In this document: positions 1-8,314 of the stretch, in pieces
Layout: each line of letters begins with the position of its first letter
How positions within the stretch are numbered: the first letter of the stretch is position 1
Assembly: GCA_964646615.1 (NCBI GenBank)
Contig: CAZYEV010000034.1
Location: 1 to 64,000 of the forward strand
Origin: M3007 sp964646615
GTDB lineage: Bacteria > Bacteroidota > Bacteroidia > Chitinophagales > Saprospiraceae
DNA length: 64,000 nucleotides
Direction of reading: 5' to 3'
Made by a program: the position numbers and the translations under genes
Notes under the pieces: generated by a model
What the model saw: only the letters and a program-made list of their open reading frames with translations
The model's database searches: none
What the model was told of the DNA's origin: nothing

Positions 1-398
1 GCATTCGCCAACGCTTGAGCGCGACATATCTTCGGCCCCCAAGCCGCCTGTTCAGGCCTCATCGCCTTAGGTCGGGCGGCCTCAGGGCCGTGCTAGGCGC
101 GCTTGGCAGCACGCGCAGCGCGGGCCTTGGCCCACGCTTCAGCGCGACTCCTCTCCCGACCCCCAGCGGCCTGCGCAGGCTTCTTCGCCTTAGGCGCAGC
201 CGCCCCAGCACCCCGCTCGGCGCGCTTGGCAGCACGCGCAGCACGGGCCTTGGCCAACGCTTCAGCGCGACTCATCTTCGGACCCTCAGCGGCCTGGGCA
301 GGCTTCTTCGCCTTAGGTGCAGCCGCCTCAGCACCCTGCTCGGCGCGCTTGGCAGCACGCGCAGCACGGGCCTTGGCTAAAATTTCGGCACGACTCAT
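1..398 (-). repeat. 123-bp tandem repeat array (41-residue coding unit)
   Basis: Units run 398-276, 275-153, 152-30 and a partial unit 29-1, all exactly 123 bases apart with no indels. Read on the minus strand each encodes a basic Ala/Lys/Arg block followed by a linker (GAxAAAPKAKKPAQAA). The first two units are intact and nearly identical. The third carries a GAG-to-TAG change at 93-95 that ends the reading frame, yet the sequence beyond it keeps register and coding-like similarity up to the window edge. The array therefore continues off the left end. Confidence 0.9.
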
Positions 399-1157
399 AC
401 TTGTTTCTTTTGTGGCTGTTTGTTGTTGTGTGGATTTGGGCTTCGCTGACGTTGCTGCGTGCTTTTCTGCCTTGTTTTCAGCGACATTTTGTGCTACTAT
501 GTTTAAATGGGCCAGATGGTGTTTGCAGTGCCAGGCATAGAGCGCGATAGCCTCCGGCAAAAAAACAATAGCATTGCGCTCTGGATGGAAATAGCCTTTT
601 TCCAGATCGTCCTCAGTCAAAGACTCCAGCAGGGCTACCCAGCGCCGATGAAGTGCCATCAATAGTCGGAGAGACACTTTGACCGGCATTTCCGTTACAT
701 CGGTTGTTTTTGCCCAGAGGTCTTGCTCATAGGGCTTAATAACAGGCGTCGGCTCTGTCAGCGCCATTTTCATGCGTATGAAAGCATTCATGTGCGAGTC
801 GGCCAGATGATGGACGACCTGGCGCACCGTCCATCCGCCTGGGCGGTAAGTCATGTCGAAATGATTTCGACCAATTTTGCGGAGGACTTTTCTGAGCTCG
901 TTGGGCAAGCGCTCAATAGTGTGAATGTTTTCGCGTGTTTGCGCCAGCGAGTAGGTCTTTCCGTACTCAAAAGGGCCGATAGGATAGCGCAAATTATCCG
1001 TTTTTTTCATGTGCTCAGAATGATTGGTGAAGATAGATGAAGCGTCGTTTGATGTAATGTTTGTCGGTGGTGACTCTTGCGGCAAAGGCTCAGGCGTTGT
1101 TGCCTCTGGCCTCGGCGGCGGCTGAAAGAGTTTTTTTAGTGATTTAATAATGTTCAT
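93..1157 (-). CDS. DinB/YfiT-like metal-dependent transferase with basic repeat tail
   Basis: Long-start product is 354 residues. Residues about 57-220 match the DinB four-helix fold of the YfiT (BstA, putative thiol transferase) type: it opens with YPIGPFEYG and has the His-rich helices VRQVVHHLADSH and WHCKHHLAH that would bind a divalent metal. The C-terminal 110 residues are the lysine/arginine/alanine repeats, resembling histone-H1-like tails and perhaps nucleic-acid binding (inference). The frame stops at a TAG inside the third repeat. Two starts are possible: 1157, which opens with an AT-rich amphipathic MNIIKSLKKLF and a Pro/Ser/Thr linker, or ATG at 1010, which is where typical YfiT proteins begin. 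The exact substrate cannot be told. Confidence 0.75.
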   Translation of the reverse strand: MNIIKSLKKLFQPPPRPEATTPEPLPQESPPTNITSNDASSIFTNHSEHMKKTDNLRYPIGPFEYGKTYSLAQTRENIHTIERLPNELRKVLRKIGRNHFDMTYRPGGWTVRQVVHHLADSHMNAFIRMKMALTEPTPVIKPYEQDLWAKTTDVTEMPVKVSLRLLMALHRRWVALLESLTEDDLEKGYFHPERNAIVFLPEAIALYAWHCKHHLAHLNIVAQNVAENKAEKHAATSAKPKSTQQQTATKETSMSRAEILAKARAARAAKRAEQGAEAAAPKAKKPAQAAEGPKMSRAEALAKARAARAAKRAERGAGAAAPKAKKPAQAAGGRERSRAEAWAKARAARAAKRA

Positions 1158-2008
1158 TGCCGTTTATGTTTGTGCGATTGTGAACAGACGAAGCGCTTTG
1201 CCTTTACTGCGTTGCGCTCTTATTGAGCGTTGGTCGAAGTGGCTCAAGCGCCTTTGCTCAAATATCAGAAATGCTCCTCTTAGGCGGCGCTGACCAGCAC
1301 TCAAGCGCGTTTCATTATTTTTTAGTAAACGCTACACCAAAACGATGCATAGCCGTGCTTAAGTGTGTCTTCGCTTCGCGGAGGAGGGCATCGAACAAAG
1401 CGCCTGCTGTTTATTGCTTCGTCAGCCATCCTGTGATGTAAACACGCGGCAAATGTACATGTGTTTGCAACAATGGTATGCACCTCCGATAGATTTTTTT
1501 AGAAAACACTGTACAGCCGCTTCTTGTGCGGCAAGCGCAACACCCGCTGCACGCTCTAAACGAAGACTCTAATCCTCACACAAGAACTTGAAATTCAATT
1601 GCTTAAGTGAATCTGCATACAATCTGGACAGAATGCCCCATTAGCATCTGAACTGCTTGCAAAAGCACCATTTGTCGGGTACTCTATTTTTATGACAGAT
1701 CTCCTGTTCGGCAATGGGCACGCGTTTAGGATGTGCTGTTTGCTAAAATGCTCGATGTGAGGGCGTTGGCCTCATCCATCCCACCCAACGGGCGATTGCA
1801 GGAGTGAGATGGGTCTGCACAGGCAGCATAGCACCCGGCGAGTAGGGCGGCTCTCTGTTTTGCCTGCACAGGTTTGTTTTTGATGAAGTCGCCTGGTGTT
1901 TGGGAAAAAAGTAGCCTTGAGCGAATCACAATACCGCTTGAGTTTTCAGATGTTTGCAGGTGAAAAGAGGAAAACGCCTCGTAGTACGCGCAAAAAACGA
2001 ACAAAGTC
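1158..2008. other. Intergenic stretch, no gene recognised
   Basis: About 850 bases without a convincing coding region. The short open frames here have no recognisable domain and no consistent codon use. No tRNA, terminator or clear TAnnTTTG promoter was found. The promoters of the genes on both sides presumably lie here. Confidence 0.5.
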
Positions 2009-3931
2009 ATGGGTTTTCAACGGGTAACGACATTAGAGAATCAGGCGGATATGCTGCTGTTTGTGCGTCGGCTGTTAGACGACGTGCAGGCCTTTGAGTA
2101 CATGCTGGAGAACGGCTGGTTTGAAGACGACATCGTGCGCATTGGCGCCGAGCAAGAGATGTGCTTAGTGCACAACAAGACGTACAAGCCTGCCACCATC
2201 AATATGGAGGTGCTGGCGAAGTTGACCGATGCTCCGTGGTGCGTTACCGAGTTGGCCAAGTTTAATCTGGAGACGAACCTGTCGCCTCGCGAATTTACGG
2301 GCGAGTGCTTGAGCCAGTTGGAGGCGGAGAACCTGCGCTATCTGGCGCGCATTCAGGAGGTGCTCAACGATTTTGATGCCTCTATTGTACTGTGTGGCGT
2401 ATTGCCCACCCTGCGCAAGCACGATCTGGAGATGCACAACCTGACGCCGGTGGATCGCTACTACGCGCTCATGGCGGCCATACAGAAGAACCTGCTGGGT
2501 ACAGCCTTTGAACTGCGTATTGAGGGCGTGGATGAGCTGCTGGTCAAGCACGAGTCGCCGCTGCTGGAGGCCTGCAACACCAGTTTCCAGGTGCATTTGC
2601 AGGTGGCGCCTAAAGAATTCGTCAAGATGTACAACATTGCCCAGGCGCTGGCCGGGCCGACGGTGGCCATTGCGGCCAATTCGCCCTTGGTGTTTGGCCG
2701 ACGCCTATGGGCCGAAACGCGCATCGCACTATTTCAACAGAGCTTAGACACGCGCACCACTGCCGACCACTTGCGCGAGCGACTGCCGCGAGTCAACTTC
2801 GGCTCAGGCTGGCTGACGGGCGATATCACCGAAATCTATAAAGAAGATATCAGCCGCTTCCGCGTACTGCTGGCCGGCAAAATTGAGGAAGACTCCCTGA
2901 AGACCATTGCCGAAGGCAAGGTACCCAAACTGCGCGCCCTGCAGATCCACAACTCTACCGTCTATCGCTGGAACCGCCCTTGCTACGGCATCTCGCCCAA
3001 CGGCAAACCGCACCTGCGCATCGAAAACCGCGTCATGCCCGCCGGTCCAACCGTTGTGGACGCTACCGCCAACGCCGCCTTCTGGCTCGGCGCCATGATC
3101 GGCATGAGCCTGCACTACCCCGATATCACGCGCGAAATGTCGTTCGACGACGTGCGCGACAACTTCATCAAAGCCGCCAAATTCGGCATTGACAGCACCT
3201 TCAACTGGATAGGCGACCGCAAAGTACCCGCCCCCGAACTCATCCTCAAAGAACTGCTGCCCTTAGCCAAAGAAGGCCTCAAACACCGAAAGGTCAGCAG
3301 CAGCGACATCAGCAAATACTTAGGCATCATCGAGGCGCGCGCCAAAGCCCACAAAACCGGCGCCCGATGGGCCTTGCGCTCCTACACGGCACTCAAACAT
3401 CAGGTTACCAACGACGAGGCCGTCTCCTGCCTCACCGCAGCCATGATCAAAAATCAACAGCAAAACCAGCCCGTCCACACCTGGAAAGAAACCACCGCCG
3501 ACGACCTCATAGACTGGCACCCCTCTAAACTCAAGGTGGAGGAATTTATGTCCACCGACCTGTTCACCGTACAACGCGACGACCTCATCGAACTGGTGGC
3601 CGAAATCATGAACTGGCGCCGCATCCGCTACATGCCGGTCGAAAACTCTAAAGGCGAACTCGTCGGCCTGGTCTCTTCGCGCATGCTGCTGCGCCACTTC
3701 GCCCGCAGCGGACGCCTCCAAAACAACGAACTGACCACCGTCAAGGAAATCATGGTGGAAAAACCCATCACCGTAACACCAGAGACCACCATCATGGAAG
3801 CCATGAAAATCATGCAACAACACCGCATCGGATGCCTGCCCGTCGTCAAAGGCAAAGAATTGGTGGGCATCATCACCGAAATGGACTTCCTGCGCATCAC
3901 CGCGCGACTGATGGAACGAGTAGATAAATAA
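2009..3931 (+). CDS. GCS2-family glutamate-cysteine ligase-like protein with C-terminal CBS pair
   Basis: 640 residues. Residues about 30-480 look like the GCS2/carboxylate-amine ligase fold (IGAEQEMCLV near the N terminus, ELAKFNLETNLSP, then HNSTVYRWNRPCYG). Residues about 505-635 are two CBS domains, starting at VEEFMSTDLFTV and VKEIMVEKPITV, each a typical 50-60-residue unit that binds adenylates. Families of this kind make gamma-glutamyl amides such as gamma-glutamylcysteine; the CBS pair suggests control by ATP/AMP or S-adenosylmethionine (inference). The ATG at 2009 fits the fold. The stop lies 6 bases before thyA, so the two are probably co-transcribed. Confidence 0.85.
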   Translation: MGFQRVTTLENQADMLLFVRRLLDDVQAFEYMLENGWFEDDIVRIGAEQEMCLVHNKTYKPATINMEVLAKLTDAPWCVTELAKFNLETNLSPREFTGECLSQLEAENLRYLARIQEVLNDFDASIVLCGVLPTLRKHDLEMHNLTPVDRYYALMAAIQKNLLGTAFELRIEGVDELLVKHESPLLEACNTSFQVHLQVAPKEFVKMYNIAQALAGPTVAIAANSPLVFGRRLWAETRIALFQQSLDTRTTADHLRERLPRVNFGSGWLTGDITEIYKEDISRFRVLLAGKIEEDSLKTIAEGKVPKLRALQIHNSTVYRWNRPCYGISPNGKPHLRIENRVMPAGPTVVDATANAAFWLGAMIGMSLHYPDITREMSFDDVRDNFIKAAKFGIDSTFNWIGDRKVPAPELILKELLPLAKEGLKHRKVSSSDISKYLGIIEARAKAHKTGARWALRSYTALKHQVTNDEAVSCLTAAMIKNQQQNQPVHTWKETTADDLIDWHPSKLKVEEFMSTDLFTVQRDDLIELVAEIMNWRRIRYMPVENSKGELVGLVSSRMLLRHFARSGRLQNNELTTVKEIMVEKPITVTPETTIMEAMKIMQQHRIGCLPVVKGKELVGIITEMDFLRITARLMERVDK

Positions 3932-3937
3932 AACACC

Positions 3938-4732
3938 ATGCAGGCCTATCACGATCTGTTGCGACACATCCTCCACAACGGCGTGCGCAAAGACGACCGC
4001 ACCGGCACCGGCACGCTCAGCGTATTCGGCTACCAAATGCGCTTCGACCTGCAGGAGGGCTTCCCGTTAGTAACCACCAAAAAAGTGCACCTCAAAAGCG
4101 TCATCCACGAACTGCTGTGGTTCCTCCGAGGCGATACCAACATCCGCTACCTCCACGAAAACGGCGTTACCATCTGGGATGAATGGGCCGACCCCGACGG
4201 AGAACTCGGCCCCGTCTATGGCAAACAATGGCGCTCCTGGCAAGGCGCCGACGGACGCACCATTGACCAGATAGCCGAAGCCGTGCATCTGCTCAAAACC
4301 AACCCCGACAGCCGCCGCATCGTCGTATCGGCCTGGAATGTGGCCGACTTGCCCCAGATGGCCCTGGCGCCCTGCCACTGCCTGTTCCAGTTCTACGTGG
4401 CCCAGGGGCGGCTATCGTGCCAGCTGTACCAGCGCAGCGCCGATGTCTTCCTCGGCGTGCCCTTCAACATCGCCTCCTACGCCCTGCTCACCCTGATGAT
4501 GGCCCAGGTGTGCGACCTGGAACCCGGCGAATTTATCCACACCTTCGGCGATGTGCACATCTACCTCAACCACTTAGAACAGGTACAACTCCAACTCTCC
4601 CGAACACCGCGCCCCCTGCCCACCATGCGCCTCAACCCCGCCGTGCGCGACCTCTTCGCCTTCCGATACGAAGACTTCGAACTGCTCCACTACAACCCCT
4701 GGCCAGCCATCAAAGCACCCGTGGCAGTGTGA
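3938..4732 (+). CDS. thyA: Thymidylate synthase
   Basis: 264 residues, the normal length for ThyA. It makes dTMP from dUMP with methylene-tetrahydrofolate in the cytoplasm. The catalytic cysteine is C146 in LAPCHCLFQF; the dUMP phosphate arginine region (RKDDRTGTGTLSVFG) and the QRSADVFLGVPFNIASYA folate/dUMP motif are intact, as is the C-terminal API/V-type end. The start at 3938 gives the standard short N terminus. It follows the GCS2-CBS gene by 6 bases. Confidence 0.97.
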   Translation: MQAYHDLLRHILHNGVRKDDRTGTGTLSVFGYQMRFDLQEGFPLVTTKKVHLKSVIHELLWFLRGDTNIRYLHENGVTIWDEWADPDGELGPVYGKQWRSWQGADGRTIDQIAEAVHLLKTNPDSRRIVVSAWNVADLPQMALAPCHCLFQFYVAQGRLSCQLYQRSADVFLGVPFNIASYALLTLMMAQVCDLEPGEFIHTFGDVHIYLNHLEQVQLQLSRTPRPLPTMRLNPAVRDLFAFRYEDFELLHYNPWPAIKAPVAV

Positions 4733-5164
4733 GGACACCCTGCTGGCGCGATAGGGGCGCATCGCAGGTGCGTCAAGGCGTTTCTGACCAGTATCTGTTA
4801 TCCTGTAGGGGTCGGTTTTGCCCGATAGGGTGGAATAGCCTGCATAGGTGTCATTATGCATGATTGAGATGTCTATTGCAGTTGAAACCCTTATTTGCTG
4901 TGTCTGATTTTTTCACCACATAGGTCGCACAAAAACGCCGAGAGCAACACCTCCACGGTTCTCTGCACCTTTCGTGCTTTCTAACCTCTTGCCTCGCAGG
5001 ACCCTTGCACAAGGTCAGTTATTCAGCAAGGCAACGTCGCCATGAATGGACGAATGACAAACAAATAATTCGCAGCGGCTCAGCAACCCCTTCGTGCCTT
5101 TGTGGTATGGGCCTCCAGAGGTGTTGTCTTCGAGGCACGAGAAGGCGACATCTCTGCGGGTTCA
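4733..5164. other. Intergenic region between convergent genes
   Basis: About 430 bases with no gene. The only structure seen is the 37-bp hairpin element at 5118-5154 close to the end of the amidohydrolase gene. It could act as a terminator for that gene. Confidence 0.5.
5118..5154. repeat. 37-bp REP-like hairpin element, copy 1
   Basis: The outer arms GAGGTGTTG and CGACATCTC pair over 9 positions with two G-T wobbles around a conserved centre containing TCTTCGAGG. A second copy lies at 44897-44933 with the same length and the same centre. The two copies differ mainly where the stem stays paired. Confidence 0.75.
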
Positions 5165-6460
5165 TCATTCGTTGACAAAGACCTTTCCGCCTTTCATGAC
5201 GGCGGCGACGCGCTCGAAGGTTCGGATGTTGTCGAGCGGGTTTTCGGGTACGGCCACTAAGTCGGCTGCGAAGCCTGGGGCGATGCGTCCGATTTCGTTT
5301 TCTAAGCCCAGCAGTTCGGCGGCGTTGGTGGTGGCGGCGCGCAGGATGTCCCAGGGTTTCATGCCGGCCTGGGCCATGTAGTGGAATTCTAAGGCGTTTT
5401 TGCCGTGCGGGAAGACGCCGGCGTCGGTTCCGAAGGCGATTTTGACGTCGGCGCGGTAGGCTCGTCCGACGGTTTGGGTGATGGTGGGTCCGATGTCGAA
5501 GGCTTTTTTTCGGACGACTTCGGGGAAGAAGCCCTGGGCGCGTTTGGCGCTGTCGCTGACGGCCCAACCGGCGGTGAGGGTGGGCACGTACCAGACGCCG
5601 GCGTTTTTCATGTGGGTGAGGGTGAGGTCGCTCATGAAGGTGCCGTGTTCGAGGCTGTGCACGCCGGCGTTGATGGCGCGCAGGGCGCCTTCGTCGCCGT
5701 GGGCATGAGCGGCTACGCGGAGTCCGAGGTCTTGGGCGGTGCGCACAATGGCGGTCAGTTCGTCTTCGGCGTAGTGGGGCAGGCGTCCGTCGCGGGCCAG
5801 GCTGAGCACGCCGCCGGTGGCGGTAACTTTGATGAGGTCGGCGCCTCGGCGCACCTGGTGTCGCACGGCGGCGCGGCAGGCGTCGGGGCCGTCGGCGATG
5901 CCGTCTTCGAAGCCGGGCGGCGGGTCGAAGAGGTCGGCGCGGGCGCCGGTGGTGTAGTCGCCGTGGCCGCCGGTGATGCTGATGGCTTTGCCGGCGGTCA
6001 GGATACGCGGGCCGGGTATCCAGCCCTGTTGGATGGCGTTGCGCAGGGCGAGGTTAGCGCCGCGTCCGCCCAGATCGCGCACGGTAGTGAAGCCGGCGCG
6101 CAGCGTCCGTTCGGCATAGACGACGCCTCGGATGGCCGACTCGGTGTCGTTGAGGGTGTAGCGCTCGGAATAGGAGTTTCGGTTTTGCTCCCATTCCAGG
6201 TGGACGTGGCAATCAATGAGGCCAGGGAGGACGGTGTAGTTTCGCCAGTCCACGACGTCTGCGCCGGCGGGTGGGCGCTGGTAGCCCGGCTCTATGCGTG
6301 CGATGCGGTCGCCCTCGACGACGATGGTCATCTGCGTCAGCACGCGCTCGTCGGTCATGGTGAACAGGCGTCCGCAATGGACGTAGCGCGTTTGGGCCAA
6401 AGTCGGAGTTGCCCCCAGCAAGGCTAACCCCACAGACAGGAGATAGGAGTGCAGTTTCAT
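5165..6460 (-). CDS. Secreted metal-dependent amidohydrolase
   Basis: 431 residues. A signal peptide (about residues 1-22, ending TLAQ) exports it. The rest is an amidohydrolase of the imidazolonepropionase/Xaa-Pro dipeptidase-like group: the metal-binding HxH is in LIDCHVHLEW, the carboxylated lysine position is in DLIKVTATGG, then HAHG, SLEHGTF and the catalytic aspartate in FGTDAGVFPHG. The substrate is probably a peptide or cyclic amide, not determinable here. Its ATG overlaps the pcm stop by four bases (ATGA), so it is translated from the pcm transcript. Confidence 0.88.
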   Translation of the reverse strand: MKLHSYLLSVGLALLGATPTLAQTRYVHCGRLFTMTDERVLTQMTIVVEGDRIARIEPGYQRPPAGADVVDWRNYTVLPGLIDCHVHLEWEQNRNSYSERYTLNDTESAIRGVVYAERTLRAGFTTVRDLGGRGANLALRNAIQQGWIPGPRILTAGKAISITGGHGDYTTGARADLFDPPPGFEDGIADGPDACRAAVRHQVRRGADLIKVTATGGVLSLARDGRLPHYAEDELTAIVRTAQDLGLRVAAHAHGDEGALRAINAGVHSLEHGTFMSDLTLTHMKNAGVWYVPTLTAGWAVSDSAKRAQGFFPEVVRKKAFDIGPTITQTVGRAYRADVKIAFGTDAGVFPHGKNALEFHYMAQAGMKPWDILRAATTNAAELLGLENEIGRIAPGFAADLVAVPENPLDNIRTFERVAAVMKGGKVFVNE

Positions 6461-7116
6461 GCGCTTTCGTCTTTTTTGTTGGTACCTTCCAGAAACGGAA
6501 CGAACCGGAAGGCTTCGAAGACTTCTTCGCGGTACTCGGTTTCGGACAGGCGGGTAAAGCGGTGCATGTATTGTACTTCTTCGCCCACGGGAATGACCAA
6601 TCGGCCGCCGATGGCCAGTTGCTGGCGCAGCGGTTCGGGCACGACAGGCGCCCCTGCCGTTACGATGATGCCCTGATAGGGGGCGTATTCGGGCAGGCCG
6701 CCGAAGCCGTCGCGCCAGAAGCAGCGCACGTTTCGGATGCCCAATTGGGCCAGCAGGGCCTTGGCGCGCAGGTAGAGGGCTTCCTGGCGCTCCAGCGTAT
6801 AGACGCGCGCGCCCAGCGCGGCCAGGATGGCCGCCTGATAGCCCGAGCCGGTGCCGATTTCGAGTACGCGGTCGTTGGGCTTTACCTGCAGGAGGGCCGT
6901 CATGTAGGCTACGGTGAAGGGCTGCGAAATGGTTTGTTTGTGGCCGATGGGGAAGGGCTTGTCTTCGTAGGCGTGCTCCTCAAAGGCTTTGTCGAGAAAG
7001 AAATGGCGCGGTACGGCCATCATGGCGGCCAGGACGGCCTCATCGGAGATGCCGCGCTGGCGGAGGGTGTCAATCATGCGTTTGCGCAGGCCTTTGTGCC
7101 GGTAGGTATCTTTCAT
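6457..7116 (-). CDS. pcm: Protein-L-isoaspartate O-methyltransferase
   Basis: 219 residues from ATG 7116. This repair enzyme transfers methyl from S-adenosylmethionine to isoaspartyl residues of damaged proteins. It has the PCMT signatures: PRHFF near residue 40, QTISQPFTVAYMT, the SAM loop VLEIGTGSGYQAAILA and the late IVTAGAP motif. The open frame extends further upstream, but that part lies across the promoter at 7159-7166 and has no domain, so 7116 is preferred. It is the first gene of a two-gene operon with the amidohydrolase. Confidence 0.95.
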   Translation of the reverse strand: MKDTYRHKGLRKRMIDTLRQRGISDEAVLAAMMAVPRHFFLDKAFEEHAYEDKPFPIGHKQTISQPFTVAYMTALLQVKPNDRVLEIGTGSGYQAAILAALGARVYTLERQEALYLRAKALLAQLGIRNVRCFWRDGFGGLPEYAPYQGIIVTAGAPVVPEPLRQQLAIGGRLVIPVGEEVQYMHRFTRLSETEYREEVFEAFRFVPFLEGTNKKDESA

Positions 7117-7158
7117 GGCAGGTCTCGTTTCGGGGGCGGAGGCGCCCGAACGACGGCT

Positions 7159-7166
7159 CAAAGTTA
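7159..7166 (-). promoter_or_regulatory. Promoter -7 box of pcm operon
   Basis: Minus-strand TAACTTTG fits the Bacteroidota TAnnTTTG element. A TTTG lies 20 bases upstream of it, the expected position of the -33 element. The start codon of pcm is about 43 bases downstream. Confidence 0.8.
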
Positions 7167-7349
7167 GGCGCGTGAGGCACTTTAACCAAATGCGCCTGCA
7201 CAGGCTGCTGCTACAGGGTGTGACTTGTTCGACTTCTGCCGTCTCATGGGCGGTTTGTGGGAAAAAGCCTCGCCATTTCAGGCCTTTTTCGTCTCTTTGC
7301 AGCCGGAAGTGATTGGTCTTTTTCACGCACAAACCCTCTCGCCTCAGTC

Positions 7350-7952
7350 TTGACGGAAGCAGTCTCATCCTCCTCTGCTGGAGCGCAGCCTTCGGATGCC
7401 GAGCTGGTTGCCCGCTTTTTGGCCGAGCAGAATCCGTACTATTTTACGCTGCTGTATCGGCGCTATGCGGGTAAGGTGTACGCCAAATGCCTCTCGATGC
7501 TGGCTAACGAAGCTCAGGCGCGCGACGCCGTTCAGGATATTTTCATCAAAGTGTTTTTAAACCTCTCTCGTTTCAACGAGAAATCCGCGTTTTCGACATG
7601 GCTGTATTCGATTACGTACAACTACTGCATTGACCTCATCCGGCGCAAAAAGAAGATGCCGGTGCTGCTGGCCGACGATGTGAGCCGCGTCAGCGACGAG
7701 CCGGTGCCCGAAGTGCCCGACAGCGTGCTGCTGGAAATGAAGCAAGAGCGTTTGGAAGCGGTGCTCAAACATCTTTCGGAAGGCGACCGCATCGTGCTGC
7801 TGATGAAGTACATGGACGACATGTCTATCAAAGAGATGGCCGACTTTTTTCAGAAGACGGAGAGTGCCATTAAGATGCAAATCATGCGAGCCAAGATCCG
7901 CGCTCAGGCGATTTACGAGCAGTTGTATGGGAAGGATCCGCTGCTTTCTTGA
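7350..7952 (+). CDS. ECF-type RNA polymerase sigma factor
   Basis: 200 residues from TTG 7350. Region 2 is seen in FTLLYRRYAGKVYAKC through FSTWLYSITYNYCIDLIRRKK, with the ARDAVQDIFIKVF motif; region 4 is the helix-turn-helix DDMSIKEMADFFQKTESAIK. It directs RNA polymerase to a specific regulon. An upstream GTG at 7257 would add 31 residues without homology, so the TTG is preferred. The small gene at 7994 follows closely and may be its regulator (inference). Confidence 0.9.
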   Translation: MTEAVSSSSAGAQPSDAELVARFLAEQNPYYFTLLYRRYAGKVYAKCLSMLANEAQARDAVQDIFIKVFLNLSRFNEKSAFSTWLYSITYNYCIDLIRRKKKMPVLLADDVSRVSDEPVPEVPDSVLLEMKQERLEAVLKHLSEGDRIVLLMKYMDDMSIKEMADFFQKTESAIKMQIMRAKIRAQAIYEQLYGKDPLLS

Positions 7953-7993
7953 GTATTCCCAACCGATTTAATCACCTTATATCTGTTTTGCTT

Positions 7994-8257
7994 ATGCGAG
8001 AATTCAACGCCTTCAAGAGATTGGAAAACGATTTGATATCGCAGCTTCCGCCGGAGCTGGAGCCTCAGGTGTTCAGCCAGGTGCGTAGTGCTGCGGCAGC
8101 TGGGCGAGTGGCCGACATTTTTCTGCCCTGTGCGTTGCGCACGGCGGCCCATCTTTTGGGTGGTGGTGCGCCGGGGCAATATTCCTGCCTGCCGCCTGGC
8201 CGGAGCGTTGCGGGCGACGCGCTGCCGGATTGGCGGCGTCCACCTGGGCGTTTCTGA
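7994..8257 (+). CDS. Small protein downstream of sigma factor, possible anti-sigma
   Basis: 87 residues from ATG 7994. It starts MREFNAFKRLENDLISQLPPELEPQVF, an amphipathic helical segment, and ends DWRRPPGRF. No membrane helix is convincing. It lies 41 bases after the ECF sigma gene on the same strand. Small ECF-linked proteins like this often bind the sigma factor, but I do not recognise a named family. The C-terminal third is low in recognisable structure, so the true end might differ by a frameshift. Confidence 0.5.
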   Translation: MREFNAFKRLENDLISQLPPELEPQVFSQVRSAAAAGRVADIFLPCALRTAAHLLGGGAPGQYSCLPPGRSVAGDALPDWRRPPGRF

Positions 8258-8314
8258 CCTTTTGCCTTACTCCTTTCCTCACTCTCCCCCTTTCCTTTTT
8301 TATTGCCTGTTCCC

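Noticed and set aside
1726..2010. 94-residue minus-strand frame before the GCS2 gene
   Set aside because: No domain, no promoter, irregular composition; it overlaps the start of a secure gene.
5405..6427. 340-residue plus-strand open frame opposite the amidohydrolase
   Set aside because: It is Gly/Ala/Val-rich, has no domain and mirrors the GC-rich third positions of the real gene on the other strand.
6409..7167. 252-residue plus-strand open frame opposite pcm
   Set aside because: Antisense shadow; pcm motifs on the minus strand are unambiguous.
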